From Sipunculus nudus (lineage: Eukaryota; Annelida; Sipuncula; Golfingiida; Sipunculidae): 64,000 bases of DNA. Below are positions 52,901 through 62,740 of the stretch, in pieces; the first letter of the stretch is position 1, and the number at the start of each line of letters is the position of its first letter. The stretch spans positions 39,013,079 through 39,077,078 of the forward strand of contig CM049309.1 in assembly GCA_026874595.1 (NCBI GenBank), given 5' to 3'. The notes below the pieces were generated by a model, which ran no database searches, was not told the DNA's origin, and was given only the letters and a program-made list of their open reading frames with translations. The position numbers and the translations under genes were made by a program.

Positions 52901-55688
52901 TTTGGCAATAGACAAAAAGACAGCCTGGATTTATTTATAGCTTTGGCAGACTGCCAACTGTGTCAGATTATGCAACAGGTCAAGAGTTCACTCAATACAG
53001 CCAGGTACAGGTCAAAAGTTCACTCAGTCTAGCCAGGTGCAGGTCAAGAGTTCACTCAGTGCAGTAGCCTGAGCCAGTAATTTGTCACAGTACACTTGGG
53101 GCAACAGCCTTTCTCACCTAAGCCTGGTCAGCCCCGTGCATCAGACTTAAGGTAAGTTTGATGTATTGGCCTGATATTCTGACCTGTCTATGTGTCTTAA
53201 ATGGCTTTCTCGTTCACAAGACAGGTGTCGCCATCTACAATGACTTTTGCAAAGTGTATTTGCCTGTTTAATTCTACGGAAGAATTTGATATATCAGCCT
53301 GAAATTGGGCATATTTGTACATGTCAAATAGTTTTGTCGTATACAAGACTGGTGGTGCCACCTACAATAATTTTTGTGTTGTGTGCACCCATGCCAGAAT
53401 TTCAGCAGTGATATTTGTGTATTGTTTCTTGTTCAAAATGTTTAGTACTTGCATTGTTCATATATATGAAAAGTGGTGGTTCAGCATTGAAGCATTATAC
53501 CTGGTGTATATCCATATGCACAGGTTCGCATTAGGCCTGTAGGCCTTGTTATGATATCTAATATTATTTTATATAACTAATACAAATTATAATGGATATA
53601 CGCCTTGGTTAGATCACAGAAATGAACCCTCAGAATACAATGACAATTAGAAAATCTCAACATTTAAACTCATTTAGCATTTATGAAGAATGTAATTATG
53701 ATAGGTTTTGCTGGGTTGTACAGTTGACAAGTTTTACCTGAAGCAGATAACGAGGACTCTCTGGCATGATGAGCAAACCAAGGACGGAAAGAACAACAGG
53801 AACAGCACAAATCAGCAAAAACACTCGCCAGCTGACAAATGTGGCCATCCCCATAGTGAACGCCAGCTCTAAAAAGCAGCAAGAGTCAATATCAAAAGAC
53901 AGCACTCAAATACAGGCTGCAATAGTCAATAGTAGAAGTCAGAACTGAAATACAGGCAGGAAGAAAAATATGACAGGTCTGAACTGAAATACAGCAAATT
54001 TAATACTAGAAGTAAGCACTGAATTTAATACTTTTTACATGTTAGTTACTGATTTAATCAGGCAGTGTATACATTTTTTAAGGGTACAGTAATGAACACC
54101 ATAGACCATGGATGAAATACAGATAATAATGGTTGAAGTTGGTGAATCTGATGAATTACAGACTGTGACAGAAATGATAAACTCTTATACTGAAACAGAC
54201 TCACAAGTGCAACTCGGCTTAATCAACTACCTTTCCTGGTAGATTTTTGGGTGCAAAATTTTGATTTTATAGAAAAATTTTAGCAAATGGAATCCATTTG
54301 ACATTTCAGACTACCTGTAGTCCAGAATTGAAGGCAACATGCAGCACTAAAGCGACAAATTCTGTTCTTCCAGCCATCAAATCAATTAAGTCAAAATTCT
54401 GTAATGTTACAGGCTTTACCTTCTTGCAGTGATAGCATGCTTGTCCCTCAACAAAATATCCAGTTTAACCCAGGAAAAGTACATGAACAGTTTAAAAGAT
54501 GAGCGTAAGCATTGCTTCCATTTACAATATTTGGGAGTATTTGATATACAAGGGACAAGCATGATATCTCTGCTGGAAGATATATCATGTTACATTTCAT
54601 AATTCTGATGTCAAATTAGCCTTCCAGTCTGATCTGACAGCTGGTAGAACTGTATGAGTCACTTTCGTGCTGGACACTGATGGGGTGGGGCATTGGGGGT
54701 GGGGTGTTTATGAGGTTTGTCAGCCTCCAGTTATGGAATACTTTCAGACATACTGCATTATGTACAACACTTTTATTCTAATAAAATAAAAAAATATTTA
54801 TATAAATAAATTTCAAATACAGTACCTGGTGCAGGTATTACAAGCCAGCCCACGGCCGACACGAAGATCCCACCGAGAACCCAGAAGGTCATCATAAGAC
54901 CCATGTACAGCCCACGACGACCTCGAATACAAAACTCACCCATGTAGGTGAACACGATGGGGATGGAACCTCCAATTCTGAAATGTCAGAGAAAAGGTCA
55001 CAAAGATCCAGTGCTCACCGGAGCAGATTTTTAACATACAAATAAAAGTAGTGTATTCACAATTAATAATAAAGAGTGAGAAAAACTTTGTATAATGAAT
55101 TTATTGGTATGGATGCGTTACCATATTAACACGTAGAATTTAATGAAAATTTAATGAAATTTAATATAATAGAATTTTTGCCCAAAAATGTTTGAGCTGT
55201 AGTCCAATGATTCAAATGTTGGCTTTCATATTTCATAACTAATATAGCATAAGATTTTTTATACATTTTATGAAAGTCAGTACAGCAACCAAAGAGGAAG
55301 TTTGCAGATGATTTGAACCATTCACAAATGTTTTAAAAGGGACAATTAATGCAGTCATAGCTGTGGCAATACCCATGCAGTATTAATATATATTATAACA
55401 GAATGTTAATTCTTTAAATTATATGATACTTTATAATGATTTCTGTAATATTATAGAGTAAGCAGAATACAATGAAATTTTTATTTTATATTTCAATTTT
55501 AACCTACCCAAACCCTGTAAGGAGACGACACACAAGAAACATCCAGTACTCAGAGGCAAATGCTGCCAGGACAGACGCTATGCTGGCGATGATCATGGCC
55601 GCCAACAAGGTAGTTTTACGTCCTGCTCTGTCAGAGAGGTTCCCCCAGACTGGTCCTCCGACCATCATCCCAGCAAATGCTACAGAGC
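43810..55688 (-). CDS. SV2: Gene 2: SV2-like synaptic vesicle glycoprotein (3' nine exons)
   Basis: Nine exons in order of transcription (55688-55508, 54977-54826, 53868-53738, 50621-50541, 50018-49920, 48383-48295, 45991-45492, 44882-44723, 43990-43810) join in phase into ~523 residues and a stop. The product is a 12-span major facilitator protein from span 2 onward: the GNLSDRAGRK loop motif after span 2, RLLTGFG-IGGSIPIVFTY in span 4, PESPRYLL after span 6, a cytosolic loop, YYGLTIWFP in span 7, a large luminal loop with pentapeptide-like F-x-x-x-x repeats and several N-glycosylation sites, DRLGR after span 8, and WNALDILSTELYPTTLR near span 10. The luminal pentapeptide loop is diagnostic of SV2 as opposed to SVOP or SLC22. 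SV2 proteins sit in synaptic or secretory vesicle membranes; the transported substrate is unsettled. N-terminal exons were not found. Confidence 0.88.
44723..44882 (-). CDS. SV2: SV2-like, exon with spans 9-10
   Basis: Acceptor TTTGTTCACAG, donor CTCAG|GTAAGT on the minus strand; phase 1 in, 2 out. Encodes GTMLLSAVSVFFIWFINTEP, AIIAMNAVFEAVFIIGWNAL and DILSTELYPTTLR. W-N-A-L-D-x-L-x-x-E-L-Y-P is highly characteristic of SV2 proteins. Confidence 0.9.
44946..45287. mobile_element. TIR element with ~75-bp inverted ends in SV2-like intron
   Basis: TAGTCTATCA...GGTACCAAAAGAGGGGCAAT-TGCTATCATT...AAAGACATT at the left is the inverse of AATGTCTTT...AATGATAGCAATTGCCCC-TCTTTTGGTACC...TGATAGACTA at the right. 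The interior (~190 bp) is non-coding. Entirely within the intron between exons 44882 and 45492. Confidence 0.75.
45492..45991 (-). CDS. SV2: SV2-like, large luminal-loop (L4) exon with span 8
   Basis: Acceptor TTCTCTTGCAG, donor CATTG|GTAGGT on the minus strand; 500 nt, phase 2 in, 1 out. Starts YYGLTIWFPEYMKKI, then ~120 luminal residues with pentapeptide-like runs (DANFTNTTFSN, CYFYDCLFENITS, NHTDFYAYKFKN, NSTIVDT), at least five N-x-T/S sites and a paired-looking Cys set, then span 8 and LLVDRLGRVRIIG. The stacked F/L-x-x-x-x pattern predicts a right-handed quadrilateral beta helix as in vertebrate SV2 L4. A degenerate copy of this exon's start lies 144 bp upstream. Confidence 0.9.
46030..46135 (-). 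pseudogene. Degenerate duplicate of the L4 exon's acceptor and 5' end
   Basis: On the minus strand TTTCTTGCAG|GTACTATATTTTAACTCTTT matches the true junction CTCTTGCAG|GTACTATGGATTAACTATCT; 26 of 33 bases around it agree. It reads YYILTLWLHTNLPH against YYGLTIWFPEYMKK, then drifts and stops at 46030. It lies exactly 144 bp upstream of the real acceptor at 45991. Probably an old local duplication and now a decoy or dead exon. Confidence 0.55.
46212..47350. repeat. 27-bp minisatellite in SV2-like intron (~41 units)
   Basis: The unit GAGTCCAAGTCTGAGTCCAG-GCCACTC has variants CCAAGGCCAGG and CACTC(A/C)AG. GAGTCC recurs within the unit, so it grew from a ~9-bp core. Because 27 is nine codons with no stops in several frames, both strands show long Ser/Pro or Leu/Asp/Ser frames; these are artefacts. 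Flanks at 46190 and 47755 carry short inverse motifs (TTCAGTGATGTAG and CTATGTCACTGAA). Confidence 0.95.
47400..48294. other. Intron remainder
   Basis: A decayed GAGTCC-rich stretch (47630-47755) continues the minisatellite theme. Downstream to the donor at 48294 the sequence is AT-rich without recognised features. Confidence 0.4.
48295..48383 (-). CDS. SV2: SV2-like, exon with span 7
   Basis: Acceptor TGTATTTTTAG, donor TTTTGC|GTAAGT on the minus strand; phase 0 in, 2 out. Encodes FWLSFLQLFSAPLVAITFLL AIVWFASCFA, a juxtamembrane helix and span 7, leading into YYGLT in the next exon. Confidence 0.83.
49089..49905 (-). mobile_element. TIR element family 'AAAGGGGCCCAATCACCT', copy 2, split by a SINE
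   Basis: From 49089 (TTTAAGGGACCTTATCATGT) it matches the inverse of 58721-59180 (for example GCCAAAATATTGCCTTAAAA, CTAGGAAACTTTTGTATAAA), breaks at 49525, and resumes at 49845 (ATAATGTGAAAGAATAGGCA) to about 49905. Its end lies ~15 bp from the donor at 49919. Confidence 0.7.
49526..49833 (+). mobile_element. tRNA-derived SINE with 11-bp target duplication
   Basis: GTAGCCTAGTGGTTAG (A box) and GGTCCCTGGTTTGAACCC (B box) form a tRNA-like head; the body is ~230 bp and the tail is A-rich (ATCTTTAAAAAAAAAAAG). AAACTGAACTG occurs at 49515-49525 and again at 49834-49844, on either side of the insert. Removing the insert and one copy restores the host TIR element seen intact at 58721-59180. Confidence 0.8.
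49920..50018 (-). CDS. SV2: SV2-like, cytosolic loop exon b
   Basis: Acceptor ATTGTTCTAG, donor GAAAAT|GTGAGA on the minus strand; 33 codons, phase 0 to 0. Encodes MPEIELPNGPRIKEAEDSPE then GGFCSRAVRSFEN, a hydrophilic acidic segment in the position of the SV2 central loop (P-E-I-E-L-P is the recognisable core). The donor lies about 15 bp from the end of a TIR element that has a SINE inserted in it. Confidence 0.72.
50541..50621 (-). CDS. SV2: SV2-like, cytosolic loop exon a
   Basis: Acceptor TATAATTTCAG, donor GAG|GTCAGG on the minus strand; 27 codons, phase 0 to 0. Encodes AGKDLEALSVYRRIYRWNHM then EAGAEYE. It continues PESPRYLLQ with the usual helix (x-K-x-x-E-A-L-x-V-Y-R-R-I-x-R-x-N) of the central loop. 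Too short to stand out as an ORF; found by phase and motif. Confidence 0.8.
50960..52620 (+). repeat. Dispersed element with ~180-bp internal units
   Basis: Head GTGATGGTGTGGCGTCGTCC-GTCGTCCGTTG. Units with CAAGTTTGTTCAAATGGT, TCAGTGACTTTTGGC and ACCACTTGGCCAAATT(C/G) recur near 51240, 51570, 51752, 51926 and 52560. No coding frame; the AT-rich part between 50622 and 50950 shows nothing. Confidence 0.65.
52676..53075 (+). repeat. Small tandem repeats (22-bp and ~32-bp)
   Basis: CATGTGATCACCTCATGGGC-AG repeats four times at 52744-52835. CAGGTCAAGAGTTCACTCAG-(T/C)nCAGCC repeats two or three times on each side, at 52676-52735 and 52975-53070. Sequence from 53080 to 53737 has further GCCACCTACAA-type dispersed-repeat fragments only. 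Confidence 0.7.
53738..53868 (-). CDS. SV2: SV2-like, exon with span 6 and PESPR motif
   Basis: Acceptor TGCTTTTTAG, donor CTTCAG|GTAAAAC on the minus strand; phase 1 in, 0 out. Encodes ELAFTMGMATFVSWRVFLLI then CAVPVVLSVLGLLIMPESPR and YLLQ. PESPRYLL at the cytosolic end of span 6 is the standard MFS signature. Confidence 0.87.
53869..54825. mobile_element. Intron with a short inverted-repeat element (54430-54575)
   Basis: GATAGCATGCTTGTCCCT near 54432 is the inverse of AGGGACAAGCATGATATC near 54551. Around it lie tandem-looking fragments (AATACAGGC, AGTAGAAGTCAGAACTGAAA) at 53905-54020. The rest is unremarkable. Confidence 0.4.
54826..54977 (-). CDS. SV2: SV2-like, exon with spans 4-5
   Basis: Acceptor TGACATTTCAG, donor CCAG|GTACTG on the minus strand; phase 2 in, 1 out. 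Encodes IGGSIPIVFTYMGEF, the loop CIRGRRGLYMG, then a span (LMMTFWVLGGIFVSAVGWLV). The G-IGGSIP-V segment matches the conserved span 4 of SV2 proteins. Confidence 0.87.
55508..55688 (-). CDS. SV2: SV2-like, exon with spans 2-3 and the MFS loop motif
   Basis: On the minus strand: acceptor ATCTGCTTCAG, donor TTTGG|GTAGGTT; phase 1 in, 2 out. Encodes SVAFAGMMVGGPVWGNLSDR followed by AGRKTTLLAAMIIASIASVL and ...YWMFLVCRLLTGFG. G-x-L-x-D-R-x-G-R-K between two spans is the signature of the major facilitator fold. The preceding exon (span 1 and cytosolic N terminus) is not seen within the remaining 8.3 kb. Confidence 0.85.
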
Positions 55689-55785
55689 CTGAAGCAGATA
55701 TCACATAATATTTACTGAAACCTTCAAACATATAAGTACCGTGGTCAGCTTTTATTTCATGAGGATTTCAAAGTCGTGATATTTG

Positions 55786-56182
55786 GCTTCTGTGGCTCAG
55801 GGGTACAGCACAGGACTCAAAGCTAGGAGATCATAAGTTAAAATTACAGCCGAGGCGGTGAGATTTTTCTCAGTCAGCTCAAATGCAGGGTGAGCACTGG
55901 GGAGGTTTAATGGGAAGGCAGTGCCTAACGGCGGTGTTTCACTCACAAATGAGTGCACCTTTTAGGGGTTCCTTAGTGGTATGACCCAGCAATGGGGCAA
56001 ATTATGCACCCAGGCCCCGCAGGAGCAGTTCTGGAGCTGGCTAACACTAGGATATAAAATGGGAGCAAAAATGTGATGCTGTCCAGTCACATAGTCAAAT
56101 CTAGAATGGAATTCTGCAAATGTACATACACTTAATTAAGTAATAAAAGAATGGAGGTGGTTACCTCCAACAACAAAAAATA
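55786..56182 (+). mobile_element. tRNA-derived SINE, family 2, copy 1
   Basis: GTGGCTCAGGGGTACAGCAC then GATCATAAGTTAAAATTAC are decayed A and B boxes. The body continues GCCGAGGCGGTGAGATTTTT ... GAGTGCACCTTTTAGGGGTT ... GGTATGACCCA and ends in a palindromic GGAGGTGGTTACCTCC and A-rich tail. Nearly collinear with 56818-57192. Confidence 0.75.
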
Positions 56183-56817
56183 TAAAGGAAAGTGAAATTA
56201 TCATGAAAATAAAACCTTCATGAATAATACGCCCATCTACACAGGGGTACATTCATTTAACCTGCAGTCTTACTCACATCTCATGTACATAATATATGCC
56301 TGTAATGCTGTCAGGAAAATACTGACATTATTAACATTAACAGATATCTTTCCTGGTTTTTAAAGAGTGATATTATGAATAATATGATATCTTTAACATT
56401 GTCTGCCTATAACAAACTAGAATTTCCAATTTTTTCAATGTTCCCTTGGTCCTTCTCAAAAAAGATTTTTGCAAGTATATTAAATACTTCATTCAATATA
56501 ACAAGCATTATGTAAAGTTTTCTGTATGGTTAAATCATGAAATTGGAACTCTCGTGACACACAGGAAAAGTAGAAATTGGGAACTTATTACCTTGCAATT
56601 ATGAAGCCAGTATAAACAGTATACATTTACTTAAATTATACTTATAGGGAAATATAAGGAAATAACAGGGAACAGGGCAAATTGGCTCGGTGGTTATATA
56701 TATTATAAGTCTGGATCCACAAGCTGAAGATCTCCACACTGTTATATAGCATTACTAGAAATCTCAAAGTTAAACGTTGAATCTCAACTTATTAAACCAA
56801 TTTGCTCATATGTAAAC

Positions 56818-57192
56818 TGGTTTCTCTGACTCAAGTGGTAGGGCACAGGACTCAATACTGGCAGATCACAAGTTCAAATTTCAGCTGAGGCGGTGAGATT
56901 TTTCACGGTTGGCCAGGGTGAGTGCTATGCAGGCTTCATGGGAAGGCCGTGCCCAATGGTAGAGTTTCACTGACAAATGAGTGCACCTTTTGGGGTTCCT
57001 CAGTGGTATGACCCACAATGGGGTTGATTACACACTCAGGGCCCACAGGTAATACCACGATATCAAATGAGAGGAAGCATGTGATACTGCCAAAATCCAG
57101 AATGGAAATCTGCAGATGTACATATGTATACTTAGTTAAGCTAGCATTACAAAATGGAGGCAGTTACCTCCAACAAAAACATATAAAAAAAA
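56818..57192 (+). mobile_element. tRNA-derived SINE, family 2, copy 2
   Basis: TGACTCAAGTGGTAGGGCAC (A box) and CACAAGTTCAAATTTC (B box) are better preserved than in copy 1. Same body and the GGAGGCAGTTACCTCC tail hairpin, then ACAAAAACATATAAAAAAAA. The two copies lie 1 kb apart in the same orientation. Confidence 0.8.
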
Positions 57193-57639
57193 ATTGTTCT
57201 AATGTATTCATGATAATATATATTCAAGCCCTATAATGAACAAAAAAATGTGAGATCTCTTAATTATGATACATAATGCATAAAACATCCTTTATTTGAT
57301 CCTTTTTATGTAGATGGCCAAGGTCCAATCTTAAAGAACCCATTTGACATACAGCAAAAAATTTATCTAAATTTGCAAGTCTACTGGAAATCCATAAACT
57401 GACCTCCAAGGTTACAAACAAATAGCTAAAAATTATGTCAGGTCATACTCAACAAACAATTTAACCAGTTGAAGAACCACAGAAAAAGTAAAATCAACAG
57501 CAAAAATCAAAAGTGTACCATGTTGCAGTAATAATAGTGAAGCATTAAGTTGCTGAGGAACAGCCCAACAGAAACCTGAAGACAAAACACTTCAGTTCCA
57601 TAAAGAGGGCACAATTATTAATGAATACAGTGGAACCAA

Positions 57640-57820
57640 ACATTACAACCACCCCACATGCAATTAAGACCACCTAACAATTAACTTATACCACTTGTCT
57701 TGGTCCAGAACATATGATCTATGAAATTTAAAATTTCACAAATATGACCAACCCCCAATTTAGACCACTTTGGTCAGTCCTGAAGCAGGTTGTAATTGTG
57801 GGGTTTCACTGTATATTAAA
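57640..57820. repeat. Short dispersed repeat related to 41840-42015
   Basis: Opens CAGTGGAACCAAACATTACA and ends TTGTGGGGTTTCACTGTAT, with ACCACTTTGGTCAGTCC inside. Non-coding. Sequence between 57193 and 57640 shows nothing. Confidence 0.5.
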
Positions 57821-58720
57821 GCCTACATGATATTTCAGTGCCTAGACATTACAGAACATAGATTTAAAAAAAAAACTCAATGTGTTCCTAAAGTGTGCAA
57901 AAGGCTATAATGAATAGTGAGTAGATGGTAGTTGATTCAATTACCAGTAATGCTATTAGTTGTCAATTTATTAATATTAATTTTACATAATTATTATTTT
58001 TAATAGTATAATTTCCTGGAATCTTCACGATTTAGGTTCCATTAACCTGGCCATAAAAACATTTCTCATTAGATGAATTTCCACCAAATCAAGACTGACT
58101 CCTTGATCTAGTAACATATAGTAAACAAAGGTCATAAATACACAGCACTGCATGATAAAAGACCTAAAACAAATAATTAACATTTTGGGAAAAGAATAAG
58201 AGAGATACATTAGCAATATAAAACCAACGCATGAATTATAAAAGAAATAAAGTACCAATGAAGGCATAATGGATTCTGTACACTCTATGCACTAGGGAGC
58301 CTGAAGCAGGTTGTCAACAGGCTTCATGTTTACTGGTCCCTCCTGGTAGATAAGGTAAGCCAGGGTCACATTTCAAGTGCATTTCCAGGACTTTAAAAAA
58401 TGATTTTCCTAGGTACCTCCAGGGCTGATAGCTAAAATGGTTAATTTCCAGGACATTCCAGGGCATCACATGAACCTGTGATGTGGAATAACAAACAACA
58501 CATGCTGACAAACAACTAGGAGGACCCCAGGATCTGCCGACCAGAGTGATGTCATGTGACACCTTAGTGTGTCATGTGACATGCCTTGTTTGTCACTTGC
58601 TGGCTCAATTGAGCCATAACCTATTACTAAACAGACAAGGTATCATGAGATGTAGACTTTGAATTATAAACTGGGTTGGAGTACGTGTATGTATTAGCTT
58701 ATAAATTATAACATAAGTAT

Positions 58721-59180
58721 TTAAAGGGACATAATCGGGAGCTATACTATGCCTATTCTTTCACACTATCAGTTCAGTTTTGCTTTATACAAAAGTTTCC
58801 CAGCAAAACCATCCAAGCACACAGTCTCAGTACCTTGCGTTCAGCTGTTTAACACCTTGTGTTTGTAAACATGTGTGTACAGAAGTCCAATTGTGAGCCA
58901 TGACACCGATGTTTCAGCCAGTGGGAACATGTATAATGTTTAAAGGATCAAGTATGTCCGGGCATCTCATGATTGGCAGGTGTTGTAGCCCTGCGAGTTC
59001 CATCCGCTGTGTTTTATGTTACACCTGTGATCGCACCCAGGCAACTGTTTTTTACACTTGTTTACAGGAGTAAGCAAACTATTTTAAGGCAATATTTTGG
59101 CAGGTACCAATTTATTTTATAGGAAAGAAGCTTCTTTGTATTAATTCAACATGGTTTTTAGGTGATTGGGCCCCTTTAAA
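58721..59180 (+). mobile_element. TIR element family 'AAAGGGGCCCAATCACCT', copy 3 (uninterrupted)
   Basis: Left end TTAAAGGGACATAATCGGGA, right end TTAGGTGATTGGGCCCCTTT. The interior matches the inverse of 49089-49525 plus 49845-49905 and supplies the empty-site reference for the SINE at 49526. Confidence 0.7.
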
Positions 59181-61190
59181 TTTTGAAAGGACATTGTATC
59201 TTGTCTATTTTCACTGTCTTTTAGCTCAATATGAGATGCACTTATGCTTTCTCATAATAAAATGGGGTTGGGCAATATGCATCATCAAATATATATCACA
59301 ATATAGCCCAGTTGACTTAAGATGATCATCTATATATCAAAATATTTAAAAAATGGGCCTATGATTTTAAAAATTTAATCCATTCTCATCTCACTCCTTT
59401 GATTCTCCTGATCCATTCTAATCTCATTGCCTTAATTCTAAACATCTTTTATAATCTCAACCTCTCATTTTTTTTAAAATCAATTACAATCTCACTTCCT
59501 CATTAAATAATCCACAATAATCATGTCACTGCCTTAACTGACAAAGCCTATTATAATCTCATCATCTTGATTTCACTAACCTAACCAAGATTAAAAGCTG
59601 ACTTTATATATCTTGTACTAATTTTTTCCCTTCATACTATATTTACATGTGTAATGGATTTGACATTTAGCTTACAGAAAATCTAAGTCTTATAATGTAG
59701 TCCTTGCAGATCGAGACAGCTGAAACCTCCACTGGCAACCCATTAGCCTTAAAAATGCTGTTGTAGACCCATGTGTTCACATCCAGTTACACCGGGCCTC
59801 ATGGTGTCTGCCGTGGCAGCAATTGACAGGAAACATCAATAATAACTCAATATTTCTGCTCTACATACAGTACTGTGGCACTCCCAATACCAGCACTGGG
59901 AGGTGTGAGCAGGCCAGCCTGCAGGACTGTAACAGCTTGCTTATCAAATTTTGAAGAAACTATAAAATATGAAAAACAAATCATGGGTTGAATATTTGCA
60001 GGAGTGCATGTTAACATCATCATATGCTTATGAATTCACTCATTTGCAGCACACCTCAGTCAGTAGAGTAAAAGATTCAAAGGCTAAGCTGTGTTAGAAT
60101 AATCATTGAGCACTCCTCCTGGTGCTCCAGTTCACGAGACCATTAATGACCTCTCAGTGCTGGTGCAGGCACTGTGTATATTTGGCACAGCCTCACCAGT
60201 AGTCATGGAGAACATCAGCTAACTATATGGCAATATCAACTGTGATGTTATCACATTTCCTACATCTGTTGCATAACTGCATATTTAATTTGACATGATA
60301 ATTATTTTGATAATTTATTGTTTTATATATTTATTGTTAATTGTTTCATGTAATTTTACGGTAATTGTTTTAATAATGATTACCTCAATCTACAAAGTGT
60401 AGGATCAGAGGCTATGTTTTCATTATTATGTGTCTGTATTTATGTCCGTTTGGTTTTTGGTTTCTAATTCGTTTGCATTTGAACAATGAGGATCAATATC
60501 CAAAAATGAGCTGTTGGAGATGTGAGGATTTGAGAAAGCAAAATTTTAGTGCATTTTGGACCTAACCCAGATCAATGTGTGCACACAGTATCATTTTTGC
60601 ATGTGCATAATTTTATACATATGTCTCTCCCAAATTAATTTTAAAAAATGCCACTGGTACTGCCATCTGATGGAAAACATTTACAGACGGATCCACCCTC
60701 CCCCAAAAATAATAATAATAGTTTTATAATTTTAACTGAAAAAAAAAATGTTGGTAAAGGTTAAGTTCTCTGATGACACATGACTGAAAAAAGAAAATTG
60801 TATGCCTGAATTGCCCAATCTGCCACATATGCAAACCTCTGTATCCTGCGTGCCATATCTCAAGTGAGCAAACATACATCCAAGTTGACATTCAAATTAA
60901 TCCAGAACAAAAAAAAGTTCTGGCTCCTATGAAATAAATCATTCAATGTTATGCAGTAAGAGAAAGCATAAGGATTGGAACCTCCCTAAAATATTACTTA
61001 ATTTTGCTCATGTGCATATGGTATGGCCAAGTTATTTAAAATGTAAACCTAAACCCAGTTGTCATGATATGGGGCAATTCACAGCATACTAAGAATGATA
61101 TAATGTTGACCAGAAATTTCTGGCATCAAAGCCATATATAGTATCCCCAGACATTTAAGGCATACCCCCTTCTAAAATAGGCCACCTTCT
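59181..61190. other. No gene recognised
   Basis: AT-rich. 59380-59600 repeats (T)AATCTCA(C/T)nTC(C/A)-type short runs (ATAATCTCA recurs). No minus-strand exon of the SV2-like N terminus (span 1, acidic cytosolic end) could be identified here. Confidence 0.4.
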
Positions 61191-61194
61191 TCAG

Positions 61195-62740
61195 AAGCAT
61201 ATACCGACACTTAACAAGGTAAAGGCCACCAGGGTCAAGGTCACAAATGTTTGAACCTGTCTGATATCTTGGTTGATACAATTAGTGTATCTGACTGACT
61301 GAAGATGATTTTGCTTTATTGAGAAACTACAGGTTGCTGTAGTCTGGGATTTCAGCCCTGCACAAGCCAAGCAGGAAGCCACGAGAGGCCGCTACTATTT
61401 GTCCTTACAGATGGTGACCTGAGAAAGCTACAGCACCCACATCCTCAAAGCAAGAAGGCGGGATACAAACCAGCAGCAATCCCAATAACATGTACCAAGC
61501 CAATCCGGAGAGCGGAATTTGTGCAAACGTTACAACGAGCAATCATTATTTTCTTCATCTGCCAATTTGTGTATCAAATTTGAAGAAAAAATATGCAGGT
61601 ATTAAAAAGCTGAGGTTCACAAAAATCCTTATTTCTTCAAGTTTGACAAATCAACGTCACTGGTCTTGCCAAAAATCCCAGATATTGGTGGAAATATTAT
61701 TTTTTTAAAAATTAAAGGAAACAGATGCGATACTTCAAAAGTTATAGGGTTAACATAAATCCTATTGTTTGAAGATTTGACCTTAAAGACCAAGCCCAAG
61801 GTCACCAGTCTTCAAACATGTCTGAGATCTTTGTGGATATAATTTATTTATCAAAATTGTAGAAAGATATGCTGTTCTTCAAAAGCTATAGGGTTAACAA
61901 AAATCATAGGTTTCTGCAGATTTGACCTTGAACAACAAGGTCAAGGTCACCAGTCTTCAAATATTTCAGAGAATTTGGTGGAAATAATCTGTGTGTCACA
62001 TTTTAAGAAATATGAAAGGGTACTTTAAAAGATAAGGGGTTAAAAAAAACTATATATCAACAGTTTTGGCCTTCAAGGTCTAGGTCACATGTTTTCAAAC
62101 TCTTTCAGCAACTTAACATCTGACATCTTTCATTTGATTTTCAGAAAAATACATATATCCACTTTAGAAACAATGTTTTTGTTTGTTTTTCACCAAATAT
62201 GGATATAATAATGGTCAAGGCAACCCTCATAGTAAAGGTCATGATCCAAATTTACATGGCCTTCATCCTATAACCCATATCTATACATGTGCACAATATG
62301 AAACAAATTTGTCAGTTAGATTTTTTACTCACAGTACTGTCAAGTGGCAATGATGGAGATCTTAAAAGGCATGAAAACAAGAAAAGAAAAATAGGTGGCA
62401 CCACCAGTCTCCCATACAAGATGAAGCTATGCAAGATCTTTTGTCAACTTGATTTTTGGAACAATTCATGCATCCTTTCTTAAGGTATTTAAGATTTTGT
62501 GTGATTTTCACCAAAAATGGATCTATCTAAGGTCTAGGTCACTCTCAAATAAAGGTAATGACCCCATTTTAATTGGCTTCCTCCTCTCACCAATATCTAT
62601 GCACATGTCAAGTTTGATAAAGATCAGTGAAATATTTTTTTTAGTTATCTTGCTCACAAGATTTTTCTGCTGCAGCAGGGGAACCCTGCATTCCCTAACT
62701 TTGTCTGGGGATACAATTACATATGAACCCTATGTTACGT
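61195..62740 (+). repeat. Degenerate tandem repeat of the AAGGTCAAGGTCAC type
   Basis: Units of ~130-150 bp share GGTCAAGGTCACCAGTCTTC, GA(T/G)(A/T)TTTGGTGGAAATAAT and TTCAAAAGCTATAGGGTTAA, at about 61215, 61640, 61790, 61935 and 62070. A looser part follows to 62740. Short open frames are repeat-derived. Confidence 0.65.

Noticed and set aside
59900-59960. Minus-strand frame near 59.9 kb considered as an N-terminal SV2-like exon
   Set aside because: The translation (AVTVLQAGLLTPPSAG...) is open for only ~30 codons, lacks splice sites in the right phase and does not resemble SV2 span 1.
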